A DNA stretch of 64,000 nucleotides, from NCBI RefSeq assembly GCF_048564905.1, contig NC_133021.1, positions 6,279,501 to 6,343,500 on the forward strand, in the 5' to 3' direction. This document shows positions 1 through 11,309 of the stretch, piece after piece. The number at the start of each line of letters is the position of its first letter. Positions within the stretch are counted from its first letter, which is position 1. A program made the translations under genes and the position numbers. Under the pieces are notes generated by a model that was not told the origin of the DNA, did no database searches, and saw only the letters and a program-made list of their open reading frames with translations. The DNA is from Vicugna pacos. Lineage: Eukaryota > Chordata > Mammalia > Artiodactyla > Camelidae.

Positions 1-640
1 CTGCCACTGGGTGGACAAGGGCTTAGAGGTGACACCTCCTCTCTGGGTGTTTCGGGGCCATCGTGGGGCCCCTGCTAGGCCCCCAGGCTGGGGCGAGGCC
101 TCTTCCTCAGTGGATCCCGCCCAGGTCAGCCCTCAGGGCTCAGGATCCACTCTTCACCCAGACTCTCTGTGATGGAGGCGTCAGCCCTCCCCAGCCCTCC
201 TTCTGGACTTAAAATGGACTTGAAGTGGCTACAGGCCGGGTCTCTCTCCCTCCTGGCCCGGGAGCTCGAGGGACAGTACACATTCCATGTCATACACATG
301 GGTCCAGCAGACAGTAGTTACTTTCCGAAGGCAGCACCCACTCTCTGCCCTGCCACAGCCGCTTTGCCTCACCAGGCGAGAATCAAGGGCCAACCCCGGG
401 GCCCCATCCCGAGGGACACACACCCAGCTCGGTGAGCGTCTGCAGAAGCCCACCCTCTGGGGCTTGCCCACCACCGGCCCTCAGTCACAGAACTTTTCAA
501 ACACCTCACCCCCGAAGCCTCCATCCCTGCTCTCAGGTCCTCAGGGTGGGCAGCAGGGTTCAAGGGGCCTGGGACCAGTTTTCAGAACTTCCTTTGAAGG
601 CTCCTGCAGAGCAGCCTGGGCCACACTCCACGTGGTACCT
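1..640. other. unique GC-moderate sequence, no feature recognised
   Basis: I see no repeat or convincing exon here. Several short open frames overlap on both strands but none has recognisable protein content or a paired splice signal. If a minus-strand gene ends at 1553, this stretch would lie beyond its 3' end. Confidence 0.4.
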
Positions 641-649
641 GATACCTTT

Positions 650-850
650 CGTCCACACCGTCGATTCCATGGAATCCTCTATGTTAATGTCTAGTTCCAT
701 GAATTTACATATATGTGAATGCAAATATCTTAACAAAATGGTATGTTGTGAATCCAATTTTGCACACTTTCCCCCACTTAATATATCTCGGGCCTCTTTT
801 CGTGTCAGTCCCAGTAGACTGACCTCATTAACAGAGATTGGTACAGTCCA
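650..850 (-). repeat. old L1 3'-end fragment (L1M type)
   Basis: The stretch around 775-835 matches, from memory, the antisense of the old L1 3' region ('acttaatatatctcgg', then 'gtgtcagt...gactgacctcatt'). It is highly diverged and the boundaries are uncertain. It could also be unique AT-rich sequence. Confidence 0.35.
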
Positions 851-925
851 GAGAGCACGTGACCCGTGGACGTACAGGAATTCCACTGCGGTTTAAGACG
901 GTGCCCCTGGAGCAGGGTCATCACC

Positions 926-957
926 TGGGCCTGGGCAGGGCAGGGCAGGGCAGGGAG
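926..957. repeat. short (GGCAG)n-like tandem repeat
   Basis: Four to five imperfect copies of 'gggca' lie in a row at 934-955 within a GC-rich stretch. This is a simple repeat with no sign of function. Confidence 0.6.
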
Positions 958-1552
958 GTGGCGGCGCTGGGCAAGCGGGGTGAGGGCTTCAGTGGGTGGG
1001 GAGCCGGAGCAGGAGACTGCAGGTAGGGCGACTGCACTCCCTCAAGGGCTGTAGTAAAGCAGCTGCCCCACAGAGCTACGCCTTGGTCCCTGGGCTGTGC
1101 TGAGAGTTTAAATTATAGGATGGGGACAAAAGACGCAGTCCTACCACCTTCTCTCAGGGCCTAAGTCCACCTCCTCCTGGTTGAATGGGCCAAATGACAC
1201 TTTGACCCTCCAGGCCCTTCCTGGCTCCGCTTCTTTCCCCCCAAAGCTTCGAGTTGGGGGCAGGAGTGGGTGAGTAGGAACCGCCAGTGATGGGGTTGAT
1301 TGCACCGGGGTTAAAGCAGGAGGGAGGACGTCACTCTGGAGGAATAAGGAAGAGACCAGGACGCGGTGACGCGGGACAGGGCGTAAGAGGAAGTCCTTGA
1401 GATCACTCTAGTTCTTTTCTCTCTTTCCTCCCCTCCCTCCCCCCACCACTTCAAACAGCGATGAGTACACGTTTTCATCATAGCTCCAGAATTACGTAGC
1501 TTAGAGAAACAGCAGCAAAAACGGGCCACGGACGGAGCTCCGTGCACTCCCA

Positions 1553-1636
1553 TTACGGCATCTCTTTCTGCTCAACGTCCACGTCTTTGTCACCCAGCAA
1601 GTCGCCAAGGTCGTCAGTCATCAACGATCTGATGGT
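1553..1636 (-). CDS. candidate terminal coding exon of an unrecognised minus-strand gene
   Basis: Read on the minus strand, a pyrimidine-rich tract ending 'gttcctccctcag' forms a strong 3' splice site at 1637/1636. It is followed by 27 open codons and a TAA at 1555-1553. The peptide is hydrophilic and acidic; residues 9-24 read DDLGDLLGDKDVDVEQ, a composition unlike random translation. The other two frames stop early. No canonical AATAAA lies downstream on the minus strand in the first 1.5 kb, which counts against it. I do not recognise the protein. Candidate upstream exons at 9928, 14765 and 18394 join it in compatible phase. Chance occurrence remains quite possible. Confidence 0.3.
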   Translation of the reverse strand, partial: TIRSLMTDDLGDLLGDKDVDVEQKEMP

Positions 1637-1759
1637 CTGAGGGAGGAACACCCGGTGCAGATGTGCACAAAGAGAAACTGCAGTCTCACGAGATGCGTGG
1701 GTTTTCATGGAAACGGGTTGGACATTTGCCCTCGTCACAGGCAGCGCCACGGACCGGGG

Positions 1760-2200
1760 AGGGAGGGGGGTCTGCCCGGGCTAGACTGCTGAAAACAGAA
1801 GAGAAATTCTGAGGGTGGTGAAGACGGGGCTTCAGGAATGAACGGTTTGAACGTCAAAGGGCCAAGAAGGGCCCTGGGGAAAACCGACCAAGCTAGGAGG
1901 TGTTTCTCTAAAAACAGGCCTTTTCGTGATCAGACTGTAAGATCAGCCACGAAGCAAACACATTGCACGGCCGTGTCAGAAAAGCTCACCGCCTCCCCAG
2001 GTGAACAGCTCACTGCTTTACGCTAACAGTTCTCACTATAATGTGGTCTAATCTAAACCTTCTGAATATAAATCGTTAGAAGTTTACTTTTTCACAGGAT
2101 CTAGTTTCATTTTTCCAGATAAATCCCAACCCCCAAAATCTAACAAGTTTAATTACTATGAAATTCTGTTCCGCCCTGGAAGTGGGTTCCACGTGAGTAG
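1760..2200. other. unique sequence, nothing recognised
   Basis: This is moderately AT-rich sequence between the candidate exon and the CpG island. I recognise no repeat family, and no plausible splice pair was found. Confidence 0.4.
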
Positions 2201-2204
2201 CTTT

Positions 2205-2690
2205 TTGTGCTCAGACAACGAGGCCACCCGCGCACGACGGCCGGCAGATTCTCCAGGTACGAGGGAGACGTGAAGCACCGAGAGCCCAGCTCCTCGTCTC
2301 CAGAGGCCCGCGGGCGCCACTGCCTGACTCGGGCTCGGACCGCGAGCCTTCGCAGGGCGGGAGTGCCCGCAGCGCGGCCCGCCGGCGCTGGCCCCGAGCA
2401 GGCCGCGCTGCGCCCGCAGGACTGGCTGTTCCCGGGCAGCGGCTGGCGTGTGAGCCGGGCTCCGACGCTGGCGGGGGTAACCGGCTCAGTCACGGGGAGC
2501 AAAGCGGGGGAAGTGGAGCCGCGTCCCGCAGACAGCGAGGCTGGCTCCCGCATCCTGGGGCCACGCCCCGCGCCGTGCTCTGCGGGTCCGGGGGAGCGCA
2601 GGGCGGAGGGCCGCGCGGGCCGGGGCGGGGCCTGCCACACCCGGACGTGCGCATCCGGGGCGCCGGGCGCTCGCAAGACGAGATGGGGGT
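2205..2690. promoter_or_regulatory. CpG island
   Basis: About 480 bases are very GC-rich with dense CpG, in sharp contrast to both flanks. A GC-box core (ggggcgggg) lies near 2626-2636. Open frames of 199-245 codons on both strands here are expected by chance in GC-rich DNA and have no recognisable content. This could be a promoter or enhancer CpG island, or a patch made by GC-biased gene conversion. The right edge runs into a MIR copy. I see no TATA box. Confidence 0.55.
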
Positions 2691-2765
2691 CCTGCTCTGC
2701 CACCTGTTCATCGCAACCAGTGAAATCTCTGAGCCTCAGCGTCTTCACTGGTAAAAATTTGTGGA
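2675..2765 (+). repeat. MIR fragment
   Basis: The order 'cctgctctgccacct', then 'ctctgagcctcagc', then 'tggtaaaa' follows the MIR core. It overlaps the right edge of the CpG island, so part of the island is built on or next to an ancient SINE. Confidence 0.6.
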
Positions 2766-2769
2766 AAAA

Positions 2770-3640
2770 AATGGTAATAAATTTTTCATCTGGGGTTTGT
2801 CAGAGTGATAAAGCCAACACGGCAGCCGTCTCTGATTTACAGAAGGCGCGTCACAAAAATGTGGTCACTGTCGTTGTGATGAATCCACATCTCGTGGTCC
2901 AGAGTTGGAGGAACGACTTTGATCTTCCCAAAATAAATCCTTAGTGACACCCTGTTGACAATAACCCAAAGTCTGTGTTCCTTATCCCCTCTTGTCTCAA
3001 GAACTCGGGTCCCCAGTTTTCATCAGTATTGCTCTCTGTATTACATCACTCTCACTAGCATACAAAAAAGGTCCAGAACCTCGTATCTCAAACAAAACCC
3101 AAAAACCCCAACACCTTCCTTTGTCCCCACGTGTCCCTCCAGGAAGTGCCCCATTTTTTCTGTGGCTCCTTTAGAGCAAGAGTTTGTGAAGGACTGTTTG
3201 GTACAGCCGCCCTCCCATCATCTCTTGAACCGTCTAGAATCACGGTCCTGTCTCCACAGTTCCACGGAAACCCCTCCGGTCCAGGTCACACCACCTTCCT
3301 TGTTTCCAGATCCAGCGGCTGCTCTTTGCCTACTTGACCCGGCTGCAACACCCTCCTCTCCGCTCCTCTGGACGCCTCTCTTCCCGGGGCTGCCACGGCG
3401 TCGCATGCTCCGATCTTTCTCCTCCTCTCTGGCTGCTCCCTTCCTGGCCCTTGGCTGGATGTCTCAACTCTGAGGAGTCACTCAGTCTTGGGGCATAGCA
3501 AGGGGCAGCCCCACTACCTTCTCCATCTCTCCTGGCTGCCTAGATAATCCCGGCCGGTCCATGGGCTTAAATAGCACCCATGGCCATGACGGAGAGACAG
3601 ACAGACGGGCAGCTGGAGGGGTGGGCATGGTCATCCAGCC
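2770..3640. other. mostly unique sequence, pyrimidine-rich from 3,000
   Basis: The + strand is C/T-rich at 3,100-3,480, giving long chance frames. No splice-bounded exon is convincing. The left part of the following L2 may begin inside this stretch. Confidence 0.35.
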
Positions 3641-3649
3641 CCCACCTCA

Positions 3650-4480
3650 CCTCTGATTCCCGACACCTCTTTCCATCTGTCCAAAGACTTTGCCTCCTGG
3701 ATGCAGCCAAGGCATCTGAAATCTGAAAAGAACCCCAGATACCCCACCCCTTCATCCCCAATCTGCTTCCATCCCCGGCTTCTGAATCTCATGAGTGGCG
3801 GCACCATCTGCCCGGGTGCTCCAGCTACCAACCTGACTGTCACCCAGAGTCCTCCCCCACCTCCCCTTCCCCCGCAGTTCAGAGACGCCCCTCCTGCCCG
3901 GAATCTGCCCAGTTCTCTCCAGGGCCCCACCATCGCGTACCCGGATTACTGCAGCCCCCTAGCCACCTGCCTGTCTTCACTCCTGCCCTCCCCACCCTGC
4001 CCCCACCTATTTCCCACAGAAGCCAGATGATCCTTTCAAACGCATGAGTCAGATTGTGCCACTCCTCTTTTTAAAACCCTTAAATGACTTTCCACCATAC
4101 TTAGCGGCTAAGCCTCAGGAGGTGATCTGGTCCCTGCCTCCCGCCTCCCCACACATTTTCCCTCCCACCAGCTCCCTCCGGCTGCCCTGGAAGGGGCCTC
4201 CCCCTGGCCCTCTGTTCTTCGCTGGCGTCTGCCCTGTCTGCTCCCCTCCTCCGGCATGCTCGTCCCCGCAGCCTGCGCGAGTCTGCTTCTTGTCATCAGG
4301 TGTCAGCTCGAATGAGCTCCCCACACGGGGCTTCCCTGACTGTCAACCAACGTTGCCCCAACACCCGCCATCCCATTACCTGTGTCAAGAATTTGCATCA
4401 CACATACATGTCACCATCGGATATTCTCTGGTTCGTGGTCTCCTCTCACAGAATCGGGGAAGCATCCTGACCACCCTCTG
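3650..4480 (+). repeat. L2 LINE, 3' region
   Basis: Consecutive blocks match the L2 3' end in order. These are a 'ggcaccatctgcccgg' block, a 'tacccggattactgcagc' block, a 'gatcctttcaaacgcatgagtcag...tgccactcc' block at about 4030-4065, 'cttaaatgactttccacc', and a 'gggcttccctgac' block near 4325. It is old and diverged. The open frames of 109 and 207 codons inside it are not genes. Confidence 0.7.
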
Positions 4481-4859
4481 CACTGCCTGTTACAGAGTTG
4501 GCCCAAGGAAGGATTCGTCGAATGGAAGCATCACCTGGCAGCCAGTTGTCACTTTTCTGGGTAAGGACACACTCCACATGCACTGTCACTTGCAGGGTTT
4601 AATCCCGTACTTTCTTTCCGGACGTGGAGTAGCAGTTATGGGTGGTGACATTTGCTTTTCACTCTAAGGGAAAATATACTGAAAACCACAAAGTGACTTT
4701 CGTGTTAGATACCCCTCTCCCTCTCCTCAGAATGTATACAGTATTTCAAAGCAAAATGTTTAAAAACACAAATAAAAGGAATAACACTGGGGTTTACTGC
4801 TTTGGATGACTCAATAGTATTTCCCCAAATAGCCTCCTCCGGGGGAAGGGGGGCTGAGC

Positions 4860-4985
4860 TGCCTGACTGTGAGCACGTAACAAGCAGCTCTGAGGGCCCG
4901 CTGTGCACCAGGCTCTCACCTCCAGAGCAGGCAGAGGTGAGTGCGAGCCTGCCTGCCCTCCAAGAGCTCACGCCAGGGAGCAGAA
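4860..4985 (+). repeat. ancient MIR/L2-class fragment
   Basis: The phrases 'gcccgctgtgcaccaggc' and 'cctgccctccaagagctcac' resemble the common ancient repeat motif 'agcacctactgtgtgccaggc ... ccctgccctcatggagctta'. The fragment is short and strongly diverged. Confidence 0.4.
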
Positions 4986-5005
4986 GGACTCCAAGACATG
5001 GTCCT

Positions 5006-5302
5006 GCTCAAATATCTAAAAAAATGAGACAAATGAACTTATTTACAAAACAGAAAGAGACCCACAGACATAGAAAACAAACTTACTAGAGGGGGAAAGG
5101 GGGAGGAGGAATAAATTAAGAGTTTGGGGTTAACAGATACAAACTACTACATATAAAAGAGACAAACAACAAGGTCCTACTGTAGAGCACAGGGAACTAT
5201 ATTCAATACCCTATAATAACCTATAATGAAAAAGAATATATACATATAACTGAATCACTATGCTGTACACCAGAAACCAACACAACATTGTAAATACTTC
5301 AA

Positions 5303-5353
<51 letters not shown>

Positions 5354-5358
5354 TTAAA
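5006..5358 (+). mobile_element. L1 3' end (cetartiodactyl type), 5'-truncated
   Basis: Sense L1 3' UTR, from 'gacaaatgaacttatttac' to 'cacaacattgtaaat', followed by an expanded tetranucleotide tail. An imperfect target-site duplication ('tggtcctgct' near 4999, 'tggtccttgt' near 5362) flanks it. It is a truncated, dead copy with no ORF. Confidence 0.85.
5305..5350 (+). repeat. (AAAT)n microsatellite in an L1 tail
   Basis: About ten tandem 'aaat' units form the A-rich tail of the preceding L1. This is the usual way a poly(A) tail decays into a microsatellite, and it is likely length-polymorphic. Confidence 0.9.
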
Positions 5359-5564
5359 AAGTGGTCCTTGTAATGCACAGGACACCTGAGTCCCAGCAGG
5401 GATTCCCAGCCCTCATTTAAGGAAGCACGTCTGGAGGGGGATCAGCAAGACCTCTGGAGGCATGAGCTGGGGGAGGCGGGGTGGGGGGCTGGCCCCGCAG
5501 GGAACGGAGATCAAAGTGCAGAGCAGGTGCACCGGCAGGGCTTGGCAGATGACAGAAACAGTTC

Positions 5565-5945
5565 AAACTACTTGTGTGAGTCTGCTAGGGCTGCTGAACA
5601 AAGGACCACAGACTGAGGGGCTTAAAGGACAGAAATTTATTGTCTTGAGGTTCCAGAGGCTGGAATTCTGCCGTCACGGTGTGGACAGGGTTGGTTTATT
5701 CGGGTGCCTCCCTCTTTGGCTCATAGACAGCCATCGTCTCCCTGTGTCATCCCGTGGTCTTCCCTCTGTGTGAGTCCATGTCCCAGTCTCTTCTTCTTAT
5801 GAGGACGCCAGTCAAATGGGACTAGGACCCACCCATCAATTACCTCTCTAGAGACCCTATCTCCAAATAAAGTCACACGCCCAGGTCCTGGGCTTTAGGA
5901 AAACATAGGAATTTGGGGAAACACTATTCAGCCCAAACAAAGAAT
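5565..5945 (-). mobile_element. MLT1 (ERVL-MaLR) LTR
   Basis: In antisense it shows the MLT1 3' end ('gctgctgaacaaagg', 'cagaaatttattgtct') and runs to the 5' end block near 5870-5935. It is a solitary LTR with no internal region, old (shared by placentals) and long dead. Confidence 0.75.
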
Positions 5946-7061
5946 AAAGAAGGAAATTTTACTATAAAGACACCAGGACGTCACAGGACAAGAGTGCAGC
6001 TGAGCAGGTGAAAGTCTCTGTCTCCCTCCCTCTCTCTGTTTCTTCCACCTCTCCTTCTCTTTCTTTTACGTGATTGTGTATACAGTGTAAGGACTGATAA
6101 TGGTAACCATCTGCGTAACTCTTCTGTAAGAGACAGGTCCTTCTTAGAAACACTGTTTCTAGGTAAGCCCCTTCTCAACGGCTCCCACTCCTCTTTCCTC
6201 AAGTTCACGTCAACTTTCTGCTTCTCCTTTGCTTTGCCCAGTAAGTACACATCCTGAAGCAATATATTTAGTTTTGCCTGTTTCATATCTCATAGAAATG
6301 AAATTGCATGGTGTACATGTTTCCTCAGTGAACATTATGTTGTGGGATCACATCCATTCACACGTGCTGCTGTAGTCTGTTTTCATGCCGTGTGTTGTGT
6401 AAGACCACTGTATTCTCATCTGTCCACCCGACCAATTATGACCATCTGGGTTGCTTCTAGTGTTAGGAACAAGTGAGGAACGAGGCTGCTGTGGGCTTCT
6501 TGCACGACTCTCCTGGTGCACACGTGCTAGAACTACTCCTGAGGACACAGCTTCTTGGGTGTAGGTCTGCACATGTCGGCTTCACTAAATTAGCACTAAG
6601 TTAGCTTCCAAAGTGGAGACTTCCATTTCTTCACATTCCCTCCAGCACTTAGTACTGTTAGACTTTTTAATTTGGGGGTGAGTGTGGGACAGTATCTAAT
6701 CAGTGGCTTTCATCTCCCTTGCCTTGACTGCTAAGTGGGACTGTTCCTGCCTCATACACTTATGAACCATCCATGTTTCCTTGTCCGGAGGTGCCTGTCC
6801 ATGCCTTTGCCTATTTCCCCACTGGGTCCTTCATCTTCTTTGTATTCACTTGTTTCTTTACTTTGTATATTCTTTTATATGAATCCTTTCTCAACAATGT
6901 GTGTTACAAATGTCTTCTCCCAGTTTGTTACTTTTTTTACTCTCATAAATTGTCTTGTAATGAGCAAACATTTTTATTTTTAATGTAGTTGAAGTTGTCA
7001 TTATTTTCCTTTATAGTTTGTGCTTTTGACGTCTTCTGTTTTGCTTTGTTTGTTTCTTTGT

Positions 7062-7190
7062 TTGTGGAGGGAGGTATTTAGGTTTGTTTATTTATTTATT
7101 TTAATGGAGGTACTGGGGATTGAACCCAGGACCGCGTGTATGCTAAGCACACACTCCACCACTGAGCCATACTCTCTTCCTGCTTTTCAC
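7062..7190 (-). mobile_element. camelid tRNA-Ala-derived SINE
   Basis: The antisense SINE shows 'aatggaggtactggggattg' (junction and B box reversed), 'tatgctaagcacac' (anticodon-arm region) and 'ccactgagcca' (A box). The tail lies on the left. It is inserted in an old L1, so it is younger than that L1. Confidence 0.85.
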
Positions 7191-7287
7191 ATCTTATTTT
7201 GAAAATCTGTAGCTATTCCAAGTTTATAAATATATTCCAATTGTCTTCTAATTTTTTTCTTAGTTTTGCCTTTTGCTTTTATTATTT

Positions 7288-7328
7288 TCTTTTTTCTTTC
7301 TTTCTTTCTTTCTTTTTTTTTTTTTTTG
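7288..7328. repeat. T-rich / (CTTT)n simple repeat
   Basis: A run of CTTT units is followed by about 15 T. It interrupts the old L1 and may be the decayed tail of a further small insertion. Confidence 0.7.
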
Positions 7329-8109
7329 CCTTTTGATTTTAAGTGTTTGATTCACCCAGATTAAATTTTTAATGTGTAGGGAGCAATCCAATTTCATTTT
7401 GTTCTGTATGCATAGCCAATTGGTTGGATCACTAGCATTTATTGAACTGTCCACCCTTTTGTCACTGATCCTCAGTGCCTGTCCAGTCACAGACAGTTCC
7501 CACACCTGCATTAGTCTGTTCCCTTTGTCCGTCTAACCTTATGCCAGCACCAACAGTCCTCACCGCCACACAAGGAGTCTGATACAGCAGCCGAGGCACG
7601 TCTGCGAGAGACTCTTGACCATTCTTTGCTCCTCTTCACACATTTTAGGACCATTCTGTCAAGTTCAGGCAAGGGGGGATGGGGAGAGCCTTTGGGTCCT
7701 TGATTTAAAATGAGCTGATCAGTGTAGGAACAGCTGATACTGAATCTTTCCAGCTACGAGCACAACATAGCTTTCCACCCATTTGGCCCCTTTTAATGTC
7801 AATCCATAAAGCTTTAAAATGTGTTCACAGAGAGCTCGCTCATTTTACAGGATTTCTCCCTTGCTCCTTTATACTTCTGCTGCTACTGTAAATGGTATCT
7901 TTTTTCAAAATTATCCTTTTCTAACGACTTCTGCTGGCACAGAGAAATGCAACTGGCATCTGTGCTTTGCCTTTTTTATTCAGCCACCTAGCCAAGCTCT
8001 TATTGATTTTCATAATTTTTCTACATATTCTTCTGGGTTTTCTATGCAGACATGCATGTCATCAATAAATAATAAGAGGTTTACTTCTTCCTTTCTAGTC
8101 TTCATGTGG

Positions 8110-9600
8110 GGAACAAGAAGAAAAACATTTTGGAGTTACAATCAGAAACCTTGAGAAGTGTGGGGTTAAAAGGGTGAGAGGAGAACTGAGACATCTCTCC
8201 ACCCAGAGTCTCTCTATGCTGGCAGGTGGTGTCCTTATCTGAAAGTCTATGAAAGGAAAGACACCTTAAATAAGACAAAAACAAACAATATACACAGACG
8301 AGGAAATTAAGCTTGTTTTAGCCTGCATGGGATGGCATCCTGTCCTTAGCTTTTATCATCACCGGCGCTTGGGAACGGTGTTGATACAGCCAAGACCACA
8401 TTATGTGATGGCAAAGCACAACACCTATCAAATGTAACCGTGGAGGTTCACTCTCCACGGAACTTGGGGAAATAAATGTGCGGTATTAGCGTCACCACAT
8501 TATCACGGGTCTCCTCTCAGAACTTTACTAAGTCACTCCGGTCAACTTAAAAACCATGCATTGTGGTGTTGTGATATAACCCCTTTGAGGTCCGATGTAT
8601 TTGGAGGTATTTGTTTCCAGTGATCAAAAATCCCCTTCCCCCCAAGAAAAGCTGAAAGATGAATGTGGGCGGGGGAGGGGGTCATCTTAGGTCAGTGAAG
8701 CGCCCCTCCTGGGAGGCGGCAGGACAGCCTTTGGGAGGTCCCTGGGGACTTGGGAAGAGCTCCTAGCAGATATTTGCAAATGTTCTTTAGAGCAGACTGT
8801 GATTTGTTGAATTAATCGGGGGAAATGCAGAAGAGGAACACAGTTTTTCCCCATAAAAGTTAAAGATGTAGAGACCTGGACTAGAAAATCGGAGGTCTGC
8901 ATAGACTTAGACATCCTTAGACCCAATCAAGGAGCATAAAGTAAATCAAAGATTAAAAGCTAATGGTTTTAGCAAGGAAACTTGACAGAACTAAGGCTTA
9001 TGAAAACTGGTAAGGAAATGTTTGTTTTTGTTTTTTTCCAAAGTGTCTACACTTACAAAGGAAGAACCTTCTACAATTGCACAAAGAAAAAAGCTGAAGA
9101 GTCTCTTAAAGTTAGGCATAAATATTCAACCAGGGTTCACGCTCATTGTTTGAAAAATTGAATCAGGAGATGAACTGCTTTCTCCTGGGACCGATCCTCC
9201 TAATTTAGTATGTAGGCTAGCAGTGGCCTTTGGGATCTGACAGTTTCATGGTGTTTTTTTCCACACGTTCAAATGTGATTCAGATTTCACATCTGCCTTG
9301 TCTGAGAACCCGAGTCAAATGGAGAGGTTGTCTGAAAGAAAAGAGGCTTCGTCCAGTTCCATGAAGATCATTTCCACTAACTCAGCTAAATTTGAGATGG
9401 ACCCAAATTATAAAGCCATATTTTTCCATGTTAATCATAAAACATTTTCCAATAGAAAAAACAATATTTAAAAAAATTTCAGAATGCAAATGTAACTTCA
9501 GTTTTCTCCTCTTATAACTCAGTAATGACATAGCAAATATACAATTTCTGAATTTCCTGAGAGGTTGTACAAAATGGTTATTAAGGTCTCTCTTAAGAGT
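8110..9600. other. mostly unique sequence
   Basis: I recognise no repeat. A purine-rich G tract lies at 8660-8682. Short open frames on both strands have no recognisable content. A minus-strand splice-acceptor look-alike occurs near 8250 but has no good donor. Confidence 0.4.
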
Positions 9601-9605
9601 CTGTG

Positions 9606-9735
9606 GCTGAGGAGGGCACAGCTCAGTGGTGGAGTGATTGCTTAGCATGGGGTCCTGGGTTCAATCCCCAGTGCCCACATTAAAAAAATTAGTAAAAACC
9701 CTAATTACCTCCCCACAAAAAAACAAAACAAAGAA
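9606..9735 (+). mobile_element. camelid tRNA-Ala-derived SINE
   Basis: The A box ('cacagctcagtggtgg'), B box ('gggttcaatcccc') and the tail 'cctaattacctcccc' plus A-rich end are all visible. The tRNA-like part carries several substitutions, so this is not among the youngest copies. Confidence 0.85.
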
Positions 9736-9927
9736 GAGTCTATGGCTCTGAAATAGTGAGCTTTTTGTGAGGAACTGGTGTCACGTACAAAAATCACCAC
9801 CAATGAAGGGCTGGGTTTAATGCAATGTCCTCCCTTACCTCCAGGTTCCGCTGGATTGGAGTCAGAAACCCAAGAAATGTAAAGGAGATGGTCACACCCT
9901 TAGCAAAGTTGTCCTACCTCCTCTTAC

Positions 9928-9977
9928 CGTCCTCTTCCAAAATACAAAAGACAGGACATCTGTGGGGCTGGTGATAG
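9928..9977 (-). CDS. weak candidate internal exon (minus strand)
   Basis: On the minus strand the acceptor '...gtcctgctccag' at 9978 and the donor '|gtaagagg' at 9927 bound 50 bases. With phase 1 entry they read 16 open codons (SPTDVLSFVFWKRT at the end), leaving phase 0, which matches the terminal candidate exon at 1636. The neighbouring pyrimidine tract is modest. The protein is unknown and the segment may be chance. Confidence 0.17.
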
Positions 9978-9979
9978 CT

Positions 9980-10835
9980 GGAGCAGGACTTTTGTCAACT
10001 GGGACGGGCACCAGGGTTGGGAAAGGCCAGGACATGGTGGCAAAGGTGGGGGCGGCGCTTCACCACACAAGGCGCTTTCAGGTTGGACGTTAACCCTGAG
10101 TGCAAAGTCAGGCTGAAGCGTTTCCATCGGCGAGCTCGGCAGAACACAGCGAGGGGAGACCATCGCGGTGAGACAGACACTGCCCTTGATTTTCCTTTGC
10201 CTGAGGAAGCAAACCTAAATGTATCCGCACTATAAGGAGTCTCTATTGTGAAAAAGATACAGCTCGGCACAGGCTTCAATTTGCAGTTAAATAATATCTT
10301 TTTATCCATCTCTTCAGTGGTAAGCCTGTGCCTCTCAAACACAGCGCCACTTAATCGACCTGACCGTCTTAAAGAGAGAAAATTGCCCTCAAGAGTCAGT
10401 GAGGCTGTGTAAAAATTATGGATTAAAGACTGAGATTCACACTTTTATGGCCTGGGTAGCTTTGCCTCATATTACTTCTTAGAAATAATTTTTTATTCTG
10501 TGTCACAGACAAAATTGAATATAAATACATTTTTATGAATAAAATAGTGATAGCTGATACCACCTATTAGAAAATATAAATTTAAGGTTCTTCTTAAGGT
10601 AATATTTCTGTTTTCTAGTCTTAATTTTTTCCTACATCTAAACAAATTCAAAGCCCTCTGGCATAAGCAAAGAATATTCAATGCTTTAAAAAGAGCAAAA
10701 TAAAGATTTTCTTTTGCATGTAAAGAAGGCTTTGGTGTAGACTAGCCTGGCCTGTTAGCAGAGCATTCAAGGGAATTCAACGTAGGGAGATGGAGGGAAA
10801 CCAAAGTGTGTGCGCGAAGCTTGAAGACCAACCGT
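9980..10835. other. unique sequence, no feature recognised
   Basis: The left part (10,010-10,200) is GC-moderate with scattered CpG. The right part is AT-rich. I see neither repeats nor convincing exons. Confidence 0.4.
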
Positions 10836-10837
10836 GT

Positions 10838-11020
10838 GCAGAAGCGGACTCCGGGCTCGAGCTGTCTGGGCCCGATCCTGCCTCTGCCGCCGACAGCCGT
10901 GTGACCACGGGCGTGCTGAGTCCCTTATCTGGGACTCATTGGGCTCACCCGTAAAACAGGACAATAATAAATGGCTACTTCCTGGGACTGCGGGACCCAT
11001 GAAGCACTGAGAGAACTACC
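10838..11020 (+). repeat. MIR fragment
   Basis: It matches the MIR order: 'ggactccgggctcgagctg', a 'cctgcctctgccgcc' block, 'gtgtgaccacgggcgtgc', 'cccgtaaaacaggacaataat' and 'actgcgggacccatgaag'. It carries more CpG than usual. Confidence 0.7.
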
Positions 11021-11059
11021 TGCCGATGCGCAACAGGTGTCGGTTTGTCCGTCCGTCCG

Positions 11060-11185
11060 TTTAACCACCAAACGTCTCAGGAGCACCTACTGTGCACCCA
11101 GCGCTGTTCCAGGAAGTGTAGCGACATCACTGAGCAATGAAGAGCCGATCGAGGTGCCTGCCCTGGCCAAGCTCACATGCCGGCG
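11060..11185 (+). repeat. ancient MIR/L2-class fragment
   Basis: The phrases 'gagcacctactgtgcaccc', 'gcgctgttccaggaagtg' and 'tgcctgccctggccaagctc' match the frequent ancient repeat motif. The exact family is not resolved. Confidence 0.5.
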
Positions 11186-11309
11186 AGAACCGAGAGACTC
11201 GACATGTGTTGAAGGTCGAAGTCTCAAGTGTTAGCTACTGTTTTCCTCATTATTTAAGAGAGACCACAGCATCCGTGAAAGGAGTCGCCGACGCGATCTG
11301 GACTGACTG

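Larger units (their letters stand above)
6230..8110 (-). mobile_element. old L1, 3' UTR and end of ORF2
   Basis: Antisense L1 sequence runs from the 3' UTR (about 6250-6620) through the ORF2 C-terminal region ('tgccttgactgctaagtgg', 'tttgtattcacttgtttc', 'cagacatgcatgtcatcaataaat'). It is heavily diverged and has no intact frame. A camelid SINE is inserted at about 7062-7190. The homology becomes hard to follow between 7,500 and 7,800. Confidence 0.65.

Noticed and set aside
2149-2944. 199-codon (-) and 245-codon (+) frames
   Set aside because: These are antiparallel frames over a CpG island. The + frame runs through a MIR copy. No known protein content.
4044-4667. 207-codon + strand frame
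   Set aside because: It falls almost entirely in an L2 3' region, which is non-coding there.
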